Of a stretch of DNA of 64,000 nt, positions 57,512 through 64,000 are shown piece by piece. The stretch lies in contig CAIMLX010000256.1 in NCBI GenBank assembly GCA_903842455.1, positions 18,088 to 82,087 on the forward strand. Direction: 5' to 3'. Under the pieces are notes generated by a model. That model saw nothing but the letters and a program-made list of their open reading frames with translations. It did not search any database and was not told the DNA's origin. The stretch is from an uncultured Hyphomicrobiales bacterium. Its GTDB lineage: Bacteria > Pseudomonadota > Alphaproteobacteria > Rhizobiales > Devosiaceae. Position numbers and translations under genes: made by a program. The stretch's first letter is position 1. Every line of letters begins with the position of its first letter.

Positions 57512-57513
57512 CA

Positions 57514-58080
57514 ATGGCCAGACAGCGCACCGTACCCGACGAACTCATTGTAGAAGCAGCACTTCTGCTGATGAACCGCCTCGGCCCCGAGGCGCTGACA
57601 CTGGCAGAAGTTGGTGGTTTAGTGGGCCTTTCGGCCGCCACCTTGCTGCAACGATTCGGCTCCAAGGACGCCCTGAAGCGCGCCGCACTCGAACACGCCT
57701 GGGACCAGCTCGGCGAGACGACCCTCACGGCCGATGAGGGGCAACCCGAGACCTTCGACGGCGCCCTCGCCATCATCGCGGCACTGTCGCCGTCAGCCGA
57801 TCCGGCGTCCGAATTCGACGGCGGCCTGCTGCTGCTGCGCGAGGACCTGCGCGACCCGGTGCTGCGCGCCCGCGGCATCGCCTGGCTCGAAACCCTCGCC
57901 CTGGCGCTCGGCCGCCGCATCACCCACGAGCCGTCGCAGCGCCGCAAGCTGGGGCGGCTGATGGTCAACCAGTGGCAGGGCGCCCAGATCTGGTGGGCCT
58001 TCAACCGCAAGGGCGCGGCGCAGGACGCCATCGCCGCGGACCTCCGCGAATGGTACGCCGCGCTGAACCTGCCACGCTGA
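57514..58080 (+). CDS. TetR family transcriptional regulator
   Basis: 188 aa. The N-terminal TetR HTH is clear (VPDELIVEAALLLMNRLGPE; LTLAEVGGLVGLSAATLLQR), followed by a helical ligand-binding domain. Autorepression through the palindrome at its own start and control of the divergent reductase gene are likely. The inducer is unknown. Confidence 0.92.
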   Translation: MARQRTVPDELIVEAALLLMNRLGPEALTLAEVGGLVGLSAATLLQRFGSKDALKRAALEHAWDQLGETTLTADEGQPETFDGALAIIAALSPSADPASEFDGGLLLLREDLRDPVLRARGIAWLETLALALGRRITHEPSQRRKLGRLMVNQWQGAQIWWAFNRKGAAQDAIAADLREWYAALNLPR

Positions 58081-58141
58081 GCCGCATTCTCCCCGGCAGC
58101 GCCATGGGCTAGGCTGACGGCCCAGTCCGGGGGAGGGATCG

Positions 58142-59620
58142 ATGCCTGCCAACAGCGAAAGCCTGCTGCTCACCCCGTCCGAAATGGGCCGCGCCGACCA
58201 GTTGGCCGTCGCCGCCGGCATCCAGTCCTTCAAGCTGATGGAGCATGCCGGCGCCGCCGTCGCCGATGCGGTCGCCGAGCGCTACCCCGACGGCCGGGTG
58301 CTGATTCTCTGCGGCCCCGGCAACAATGGCGGCGACGGCTTCGTTGCGGCCAAGAAGCTCAAGGAGCGCGGCCGCGACGTCCGGGTCGCCCTGTTCGGCA
58401 GCCGCGACCGGATGCAGGGCGACGCCGCCTTCTTCCACGACCTCTGGAACGGCCCGGTCGAGGAGGCCCGCCCCGACGGGGTGCACGGCGCCGCCGTCAT
58501 CGTCGATGCCCTGCTCGGCGCCGGCCTCGACCGCGACGTCGATGGCGCGCTCAAGGAGATCATCGAAGCCATCAACGGCGCCCGCGTCCCCGTCGTCGCG
58601 GTGGATGTGCCGAGCGGCATCGACGGCAGTTCGGGGCAGGTGCGCGGCATCGCCGTGCGCGCGGATCTCAGCGTCACTTTCTTCCGCCTGAAGCCCGGCC
58701 ACCACCTGCTGCCCGGCCGCGCGCGCTGCGGCGAAATCATCCTCGCGCAGATCGGCATCCCGGACTCGGTGCTGGACGAGATCCGCCCCAACCTGCGCAC
58801 CAACAACCCGGCCCTCTGGCCGCTGCCGCAGCCCGATCCCGAGGGCCACAAGTTCACTCGCGGCCATGCCGTCGTCATGTCCGGCAGCCCGCTTCAAACC
58901 GGCGCCAGCCGCCTGACGGCGATGGCGGCGCTGCGGACCGGGGCAGGGCTCGTCACGCTGGCCGGCCCGCATTCCTCGCTGCTGGTGCAGGCCAACCACG
59001 TCACCGCCATCATGCTGAAGCCGGTCGATGGCGTGGCGAGCCTGTCGCTGCTGCTGCAGGACCACAAGGTGAAGGCCTTCGCCATCGGCCCGGCGGCGGG
59101 CGTGGGCGAAGCCACCAAGGCCAACGTGCTCGCCGTGCTCGGCGGCGGCCCCGCGACCGTGCTCGATGCCGATGCGCTCACCAGCTTCAATGACAGCCCC
59201 GAAATCCTGTTCTCGGCCATCAAATACCACCCCGACCGCCCGGTGGTGCTGACCCCGCACGAGGGCGAGTTCGAGCGCCTGTTCGGCCGGGTCGACGGCT
59301 CCAAGGTCGAGCGCGCCCGCTCCGCCGCCATCCGCTCGGGCGCGGTGGTGGTAATCAAGGGCAGCGACACCGTCGTCGCCGCGCCGGACGGCCGCGCCGT
59401 CATCAACACCAACGCCCCGCCGACGCTGGGCACCGCCGGCTCCGGCGACGTCCTCGCCGGCATTATCACCGGGCTGCTGGCGCAGGGCGTGAAGGGTTTT
59501 GACGCGGCCTGCGCCGGGGTGTGGATCCACGGCGAGGCGGCCAACCTCTGGGGCAAGCCAGGGCTGATTGCCGAGGATCTGCCGGGGCTGATCCCGAACG
59601 TGCTCAAGCGGCTGATTTAG
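58142..59620 (+). CDS. nnrDE: Bifunctional NAD(P)H-hydrate epimerase / ADP-dependent (S)-NAD(P)H-hydrate dehydratase
   Basis: 492 aa. N-terminal YjeF_N epimerase domain (RVLILCGPGNNGGDGFVAAK; DVPSGIDGSSGQVRG) and C-terminal carbohydrate-kinase-like dehydratase domain (LTPHEGEFERLFGR; TLGTAGSGDVLAGIITGLLA). It repairs damaged, hydrated NADH and NADPH. Both active-site regions look complete. The gene stands alone. Confidence 0.96.
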   Translation: MPANSESLLLTPSEMGRADQLAVAAGIQSFKLMEHAGAAVADAVAERYPDGRVLILCGPGNNGGDGFVAAKKLKERGRDVRVALFGSRDRMQGDAAFFHDLWNGPVEEARPDGVHGAAVIVDALLGAGLDRDVDGALKEIIEAINGARVPVVAVDVPSGIDGSSGQVRGIAVRADLSVTFFRLKPGHHLLPGRARCGEIILAQIGIPDSVLDEIRPNLRTNNPALWPLPQPDPEGHKFTRGHAVVMSGSPLQTGASRLTAMAALRTGAGLVTLAGPHSSLLVQANHVTAIMLKPVDGVASLSLLLQDHKVKAFAIGPAAGVGEATKANVLAVLGGGPATVLDADALTSFNDSPEILFSAIKYHPDRPVVLTPHEGEFERLFGRVDGSKVERARSAAIRSGAVVVIKGSDTVVAAPDGRAVINTNAPPTLGTAGSGDVLAGIITGLLAQGVKGFDAACAGVWIHGEAANLWGKPGLIAEDLPGLIPNVLKRLI

Positions 59621-59734
59621 CGCTCAGCGCAGGGCTCGCTGCGGACGGGGGAAACAGGCGCCGCGGTTGTTCTGGCGCTCAAAGACCCTTCCGTCGCCGC
59701 TCCGATGCATTATCCTCCCGCCCCGGAGGATCGG

Positions 59735-60094
59735 ATGAACAGCAAGAACAACGCGCGGCTTTATGCGATGGCGTTTGGCAGCGTCTATCCGGCCTATGTC
59801 GCCAAGGCGGAGCGGAAGGGGCGGACGAAGGCGGAGGTGGACGAGATCATCTGCTGGCTCACCGGGCACACAGAGGCGTCGCTCGCGGCGGTGATCGCCG
59901 ACCGGACCAGTTTTGCCGACTTCATCGCCCACGCCCCGGCGCTGAACCCGGCCCGCGCGCTCATCACCGGCGTGGTGTGCGGCGTGCGGGTGGAGGAGAT
60001 CGAGGAACAGCCGATGCGGGAGATCCGCTATCTCGACAAGCTCGTGGACGAGTTGGCGAAGGGGAAGGCGATGGGGAAGATATTGCGGGGGTGA
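59735..60094 (+). CDS. DUF2200 family protein, complete copy
   Basis: 119 aa from ATG 59735. [40 protein letters not shown], and [20 protein letters not shown] match DUF2200. A second, 5'-truncated copy lies at 61601 beyond amtB and differs at only about eight bases over the last ~250. Function unknown. Confidence 0.88.
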   Translation: MNSKNNARLYAMAFGSVYPAYVAKAERKGRTKAEVDEIICWLTGHTEASLAAVIADRTSFADFIAHAPALNPARALITGVVCGVRVEEIEEQPMREIRYLDKLVDELAKGKAMGKILRG

Positions 60095-60139
60095 GGTCCG
60101 GCGGGGGCCGCCGAACCACTGTTTGCGCTTCGGTGCGGA

Positions 60140-61342
60140 TCAGTATTCCGGTTCGGAGCCGATCGAATGGATGCTGAGGTCAGCACCGCGTCGCTGCTGC
60201 TCGTCGGTCAGCCGGATGCCCATTGCACGGCTGGTCAGCGCATACACCACGTAGCCGGCGCCGAAGGCATAGGCCGAGATGGCGACCGATCCGATCAACT
60301 GGCTGAGGAAACTGACACCGCCCATGCCGCCCAGCGCCTGCAGACCGAAGATTCCGGCCGCGATCCCGCCCCACAGTCCGCACAGGCCATGGAGTGGCCA
60401 GACGCCCAGGACGTCGTCGACTTTCAGCTTCTCCTGAGTCCAGTGGAATCCCTTGACGAAGATGACGCCCGCAACGCCACCGACCACCAGCGCGCCCAGT
60501 GGATGATAGAGATCCGAACCGGCGCAGACGGCGACGAGCCCGGCCAGTGCGCCGTTGTGCGCAAAGCCCGGATCGTTTCGCCCGATGATCACCGCGGCGA
60601 TGATGCCACCGACCATCGCCATCAGCGAGTTCAGCGCCACGAGGCCTGAAGCACCGGCGACCGACTGGGCCGACATGACGTTGAAGCCGAACCAGCCGAT
60701 GGCGAGCAACCACGTGCCGAGCGCCAGCCACGGGATCGAGGACGGCGCGAAGGGCCGGCCGTTGGGACCATAGCGGCCGACGCGCGAACCGATGCGCAAT
60801 ACGGCGGCCAGCGCAATCCAGCCGCCGAGCGCGTGCACCTGTATGGACCCGGCGAAATCGTGGAAGCGGGCGCCGAAGGTGCTCTCGAGCAGGGCCTGGA
60901 TGCCGTAGTTGGCGTTCCAGACGATGCCTTCCGAGAAGGGATAAATCAGGCCGACGATGACTGCCGCGGCGATCACTTGGGGCCAGAACTTCGCGCGCTC
61001 CGCCACCCCACCGGAGACGATTGCCGGTACGGCGGCGGCGAAGGTGGCGAGGAAGAAGAATTTCACCAGGCTGAAGCCCTGCGGCGCAAAGCCCTCGCCT
61101 CCGCCGGACAGGGTCGCCGCGTCGTGGAAGAAGGTCACCCCGTAGGCGATGGTGTAGCCGATGACGAAATAGGCCAGGGTGGAGAAGGCGAAATCCACCA
61201 GGATCTTCACCAGGGCATTCACTTGGTTCTTCTTGCGCACGGTTCCCAGCTCGAGGAACGCGAAGCCGCCATGCATGGCGAAAACAAGGATTGCGCCGAC
61301 GAGCACAAAGAACACGTCGAGTCCGGCATTGGACTCCGTCAT
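60140..61342 (-). CDS. amtB: Ammonium transporter
   Basis: 400 aa from ATG 61342 (GGGAGG 8 bp upstream; the track start is earlier). Eleven predicted helices with the Amt signature FLELGTVRKKNQVNALVKIL, and the two pore histidines in IQVHALGGWIALAA and WPLHGLCGLWGGIAAG. AmtB conducts ammonium into the cell when nitrogen is short. No glnK gene is adjacent, unlike the common glnK-amtB pair. A sigma-54 promoter lies at 61399-61414 and an NtrC-like site further upstream. Confidence 0.96.
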   Translation of the reverse strand: MTESNAGLDVFFVLVGAILVFAMHGGFAFLELGTVRKKNQVNALVKILVDFAFSTLAYFVIGYTIAYGVTFFHDAATLSGGGEGFAPQGFSLVKFFFLATFAAAVPAIVSGGVAERAKFWPQVIAAAVIVGLIYPFSEGIVWNANYGIQALLESTFGARFHDFAGSIQVHALGGWIALAAVLRIGSRVGRYGPNGRPFAPSSIPWLALGTWLLAIGWFGFNVMSAQSVAGASGLVALNSLMAMVGGIIAAVIIGRNDPGFAHNGALAGLVAVCAGSDLYHPLGALVVGGVAGVIFVKGFHWTQEKLKVDDVLGVWPLHGLCGLWGGIAAGIFGLQALGGMGGVSFLSQLIGSVAISAYAFGAGYVVYALTSRAMGIRLTDEQQRRGADLSIHSIGSEPEY

Positions 61343-61398
61343 CTTGAGACCTCCCAAAGACCCGGCTCGCATTCCGGGATTAATTTTGGGGCAAAGCA

Positions 61399-61414
61399 TG
61401 CAAGCGGCGCGCCA
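61399..61414 (-). promoter_or_regulatory. Sigma-54 promoter of amtB
   Basis: On the minus strand TGGCGC-GCCGC-TTGCA matches TGGCAC-N5-TTGCA with one change, and the invariant GG (-24) and GC (-12) are 10 bp apart. The start site would fall ~46 bp before the amtB ATG. Confidence 0.75.
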
Positions 61415-61496
61415 GTCACGGTGGCGGGGAAGAGTCGAGGGATTTCAGGCGACTAGCGTTGCGCGCGGGACCTGCGGTCGTTGGGTGCAGGCGCGC

Positions 61497-61513
61497 TGCG
61501 CATTATTTGTGCA
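61497..61513. promoter_or_regulatory. NtrC-like binding site upstream of amtB
   Basis: TGCGCA-N5-TGTGCA is a 17-bp near-palindrome with the spacing of the NtrC consensus TGCACC-N5-GGTGCA. It lies about 100 bp upstream of the sigma-54 promoter, the normal enhancer distance. Confidence 0.5.
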
Positions 61514-61600
61514 TTGCCTGGGCGCTTCGTGCTCATTTTTTCGGCATATTGCCGTTGATGGCCGGCGGTCTTATCATCCGACGCGGAGAAGAAGGCGGAT

Positions 61601-61858
61601 GTGGGCGAGATCATCTGCTGGCTCACCGGGCACACAGAGGCGTCGCTCGCGGCGGTGATCGCCGACCGGACCAGCTTTGCCGACTTCATCGCCTACGCCC
61701 CGGCGCTGAACCCGGCCCGCGCGCTCATCACCGGCGTGGTCTGCGGCGTGCGGGTGGAGGAAATCGAGGAACAGCCGATGCGGGAGATCCGCTACCTCGA
61801 CAAGCTCGTGGACGAGTTGGCGAAGGGGAAGGTGATGGGGAAGATATTGAGGGGATGA
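61601..61858 (+). pseudogene. DUF2200 second copy, 5'-truncated
   Basis: From about 61591 the DNA is nearly identical to 59838-60094, with about eight substitutions over ~255 bp. The first ~35 codons of the family are missing and replaced by unrelated sequence. An in-frame ATG at 61601 ([15 protein letters not shown]) could yield an 85-aa protein, so it may be expressed, but half of the N-terminal region is gone. A recent partial duplication. Confidence 0.8.
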
Positions 61859-61957
61859 TAGTCCACGCGTCAGCCGACCAGTCCGTTCGCAGCGGCCTTG
61901 ACCTAACAACTGAAACCTAAGCGCTAGAACGGTATGTCGTTTTCTTCGCCTGGCTTC

Positions 61958-63002
61958 TCAATATAGGTGGAATACGTCTTGAACGGGGTAGTAGCGGTCG
62001 GGCGGTACTGAGTAACGCTCGCCCGCGTTGTAAAGCTCGATATCCTCGTCCATGAACGCCTCGATAGTCGGAGGTTTCCCGGCCTCATAGTAACAATTAC
62101 GAGCGCTCTGTATTTTAACTCGACTGATCTTCGCTCCGGTTAAGTTGAAGTAATTTAGAGAAATTGATATACTGCCGCTCAAGTCAGAATTTGATAAGTT
62201 GCACTCTGAAAAATGAAGCACTCCTTGCGGCGACTTATGTAATATTGGATGCTGCGAACTCAGACATTTCGCAGCCATAGAAACTAACGTAAGTAAATCG
62301 GTTGCTCATCCGTGTAGATCGCAAAGTGACGTTTGTGAAGCGGTTCCCTGGGAATATAGCGCTGCTAATCGATAAACCGCTGAGATCTATGTCGCGGTAG
62401 TTTCCGATCACTTCTGTCCGTGTAATGACTGGTCTGTGCACCTTCGATCGCACCAAGGAAGGGACTTGGCGTTGGATGGTTCCCAATGATCGTAGGGCCG
62501 CCTCGGTAACCGGGTCTTCCTCCACACGTGCGGTGTCTTTGCTAAGTGCCGCTTTGTAACGAGAGCGGCCAGAGACGCTGACGTGAGTTGCTAGTAAATC
62601 GACAATCGAAATTCCATATTCATCAGAACGTTCGACAGCAAGCTCTTGCAGGACTAAGATGCCGGCCGACGCAACCGTTGGTCGATCGCTGGAAAGTAAC
62701 TCAGCGCCGGTCTTGTACCGGCCAGCGATAGCTGCTTTTTGTTGCTCGCGAAGCTCCTGTGTATTGATTATGTTCCGCCAAAGCAGCAGAATCACCGAAA
62801 CTATGCCGACGAGTGCGGTAAGGGTGAACCCGACTACACTTAAGGGCGCAACGGACCCTCCGGACCAAAACTCCCAAGTCCCGACGTCTGGCGGTAGATG
62901 GGAAACGATCCATAGGAACAACCCAAACAATCCAATCATCGACAAGATGATCGCGAAGCCGCCGTATATCTCCCAATTCGAGTATGTCCGATACTTGCCC
63001 AT
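61958..63002 (-). pseudogene. Two-helix membrane protein with pentapeptide-like C-terminus, frameshifted
   Basis: Two overlapping frames make up one plausible gene. Frame A (62235-63002, ATG 63002 after AGGAGG) has two transmembrane helices (IYGGFAIILSMIGLFGLFLW; VVGFTLTALVGIVSVILLLW), a soluble region and pentapeptide-like residues (IDLSGLSISSAIFPGNRFTN). It stops at 62235. Frame B (61958-62278) continues with CNLSNSDLSGSISISLNYFN and a charged tail. The indel is near 62235-62278. The region is visibly richer in A+T than its neighbours, suggesting recent transfer. Alternatively, two separate genes. Confidence 0.6.
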
Positions 63003-63191
63003 GACCCCTCCTGCCCTCGTCACGTGTAGGCCAACGCGAGTAGAACGGGTAGGGGCTTGAACAAGTTGACCGCGAGGCCTGCGTCCTTCGCCACTCAGTG
63101 GCGGAAGTTTGGAGGGCGGAGACTCAGAAACTGCCGGTGGCCTGATTGTCTGTGAGGCCAGTCGTTGTGCGAAGCAGCCGTAACCCACCCC

Positions 63192-63221
63192 TTGACACCC
63201 GCACCTCCACACGCCCATAAT
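63192..63221 (+). promoter_or_regulatory. Sigma-70 type promoter for the ilvB leader
   Basis: TTGACA (63192-63197), 18 bp spacer, CATAAT (63216-63221). The start site would be near 63228, some 24 bp before the leader peptide. Confidence 0.72.
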
Positions 63222-63251
63222 CTCCCGCATCAATCCGTCGGAGCACAGGTC

Positions 63252-63302
63252 GTGCTGAACAGCATTCTCGTAGTAATGGGGCGCATCGGTCGCGTGGGGT
63301 AA
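63252..63302 (+). CDS. ilvB leader peptide
   Basis: 16 codons from GTG: MLNSILVVMGRIGRVG, with GGAG about 10 bp upstream. It holds a clustered Ile-Leu-Val-Val run plus further Ile and Val codons, which is the signature of a branched-chain amino acid attenuator. Ribosome stalling at these codons when charged tRNAs are scarce would change the downstream RNA fold. Confidence 0.7.
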   Translation: MLNSILVVMGRIGRVG

Positions 63303-63358
63303 AGGTCCCCGCGGATGGTTGATGCGCCGAAAACAAGGTCCCGAACGGGGCCTTTTTT
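63280..63358 (+). promoter_or_regulatory. ilvB transcription attenuator
   Basis: After the leader peptide, alternative RNA pairings are visible: GGCGCATC (inside the leader) with GATGCGCC (63321-63328), and GTGGGG with GGTCCCC. The terminator is AAGGTCCC-GAAC-GGGGCCTT followed by TTTT (63335-63358). The segment GGTCCCC (63304-63310) could also pair with GGGGCC of the terminator as an antiterminator. This is the layout of peptide-mediated attenuation. Confidence 0.68.
63335..63358 (+). terminator. Attenuator terminator
   Basis: 8-bp stem (one G-T pair), GAAC loop, followed by a run of T (CCTTTTTTAT). It lies between the leader peptide and ilvB, so it must be conditional. Confidence 0.8.
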
Positions 63359-63411
63359 ATTGCCTGGGATTCCGGTGGAGCGCGCTGCGACGCCGGGAAG
63401 TGAAACAAGAG

Positions 63412-63462
63412 ACCCCTCATCCGGCGCTACCGCGCCACCTGCTCCCGCAAGGGGAGAAGGGA
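63412..63462. repeat. Dispersed intergenic repeat of the Hyphomicrobiales type
   Basis: CCCCTCATCCGGCGCTACCG, then CGCCACCTGCTCCCGCAAGG and GGAGAAGGG. Near-identical stretches are scattered between genes in many Hyphomicrobiales genomes. It sits between the attenuator and ilvB, within the leader mRNA. Confidence 0.6.
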
Positions 63463-63487
63463 AGGGGAAGAGGAGTGGAGTGAGACG

Positions 63488-64000
63488 ATGGCCGAGCAGA
63501 TGACGGGCGCGGAAATGGTGATCCGGGCGCTGGAGGAGCAGGGGGTCGAGCATATCTTCGGCTATCCCGGCGGTGCGGCGCTGCCGATCTATGATGCGCT
63601 GTTCCAGCAGGACAAGGTGCAGCACATCCTCGTGCGGCACGAGCAGGGCGCCGGCCACATGGCCGAGGGCTATGCGCGCTCGACCGGCAAGGTCGGCGTG
63701 GTGCTGGTGACATCGGGGCCGGGGGCGACCAATGTCGTCACCCCGCTCACCGATGCGCTGATGGACTCGGTGCCGATCGTCGTCATCACCGCGCAGGTGC
63801 CGACGGCGCTGATCGGCTCGGACGCGTTCCAGGAATGCGACACGGTCGGCATCACCCGCTCGTGCACCAAGCACAACTACCTGGTGAAGAACGTCGCCGA
63901 CCTGCCGCGCGTGCTGCACGAGGCGTTCGACATCGCGCGGACCGGCCGGCCCGGCCCGGTGCTGTTCGACATCCCCAAGGACGTGCAGTTCGCGATGGGC
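63488..64000 (+). CDS. ilvB: Acetolactate synthase large subunit, N-terminal part
   Basis: Partial: 171 codons to the window edge. [20 protein letters not shown] then [39 protein letters not shown] with the catalytic Glu, and [20 protein letters not shown] are the N-terminal thiamine-pyrophosphate domain. It makes acetolactate or acetohydroxybutyrate for Val, Leu and Ile. Transcription is expected to be attenuated by the leader upstream. Confidence 0.96.
   Translation, partial: MAEQMTGAEMVIRALEEQGVEHIFGYPGGAALPIYDALFQQDKVQHILVRHEQGAGHMAEGYARSTGKVGVVLVTSGPGATNVVTPLTDALMDSVPIVVITAQVPTALIGSDAFQECDTVGITRSCTKHNYLVKNVADLPRVLHEAFDIARTGRPGPVLFDIPKDVQFAMG

Overview
The window is about 64 kb of GC-rich (roughly two-thirds G+C by eye) chromosomal DNA from an alphaproteobacterium, most likely a member of the Hyphomicrobiales close to Devosia. 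The call rests on gene content and order: a DivK-PleD pair, an alphaproteobacterial dinB-DUF3572-divK-pleD-rpmG-DUF983-rnr-topA block, a purN-purM-perM-hdaA-ppk-ppx-rnd-aspS block, GatCAB, a dihydroorotase that lacks the catalytic HxH motif, and CtrA-, sigma-54- and EcfG-like promoter motifs. No prophage, insertion sequence, CRISPR array or rRNA operon is visible. The single tRNA gene is tRNA-Leu(UAA).

Layout. 1-5.2 kb: a FemAB-like protein (cut by the window edge), GDPD, RidA, DinB, DUF3572, then divK-pleD. 5.2-5.5 kb: a gene-free stretch dense in hairpins (ncRNA candidate). 5.6-11.3 kb: rpmG, DUF983, rnr, topA (minus strand). 11.5-17.4 kb: a membrane protein on the plus strand whose 3' end overlaps dprA, then the minus-strand pyrB-pyrC-plsY-dprA chain and ruvX. 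17.4-18 kb: a CopG-ParE type toxin-antitoxin pair with a frameshifted toxin. 18.5-24.8 kb: gatC, gatA and gatB with small genes between them (GNATs, YjhX, chorismate mutase). 24.8-30.8 kb: small accessory genes, including two secreted PepSY-like proteins with Asp/Ser-Asp tails beside a membrane-anchored LuxR-type regulator. 30.8-42.1 kb: the purine, polyphosphate and tRNA core block with a MNT-HEPN pair inside it. 42.2-49.1 kb: an EAL phosphodiesterase behind a CtrA-like box, malic enzyme, a cytoplasmic chemoreceptor-like protein with inverted domain order, and AMP nucleosidase. 49.1-55.4 kb: an sRNA candidate, tRNA-Leu, a three-gene YqjD/YqjE-like envelope stress module, CsbD, and unknown membrane proteins. 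55.4-61.9 kb: AraC and TetR regulators with divergent targets, NAD(P)HX repair, amtB with a sigma-54/NtrC-like control region, and full and truncated DUF2200 copies on either side of amtB. 61.9-63 kb: a base-composition outlier holding a frameshifted pentapeptide-like membrane protein. 63.2-64 kb: ilvB (cut by the window edge) behind a transcription attenuator with a branched-chain leader peptide.

Most of the window is conserved housekeeping DNA. The most noteworthy material is regulatory or sits in small accessory islands: the two structured-RNA candidates, the ilvB attenuator, the CtrA box on the EAL gene, the amtB control region, the PepSY/acidic-tail/LuxR cluster, the inverted receptor, and two frameshifted genes. 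Function calls come from reading motifs by eye. No database search was run.
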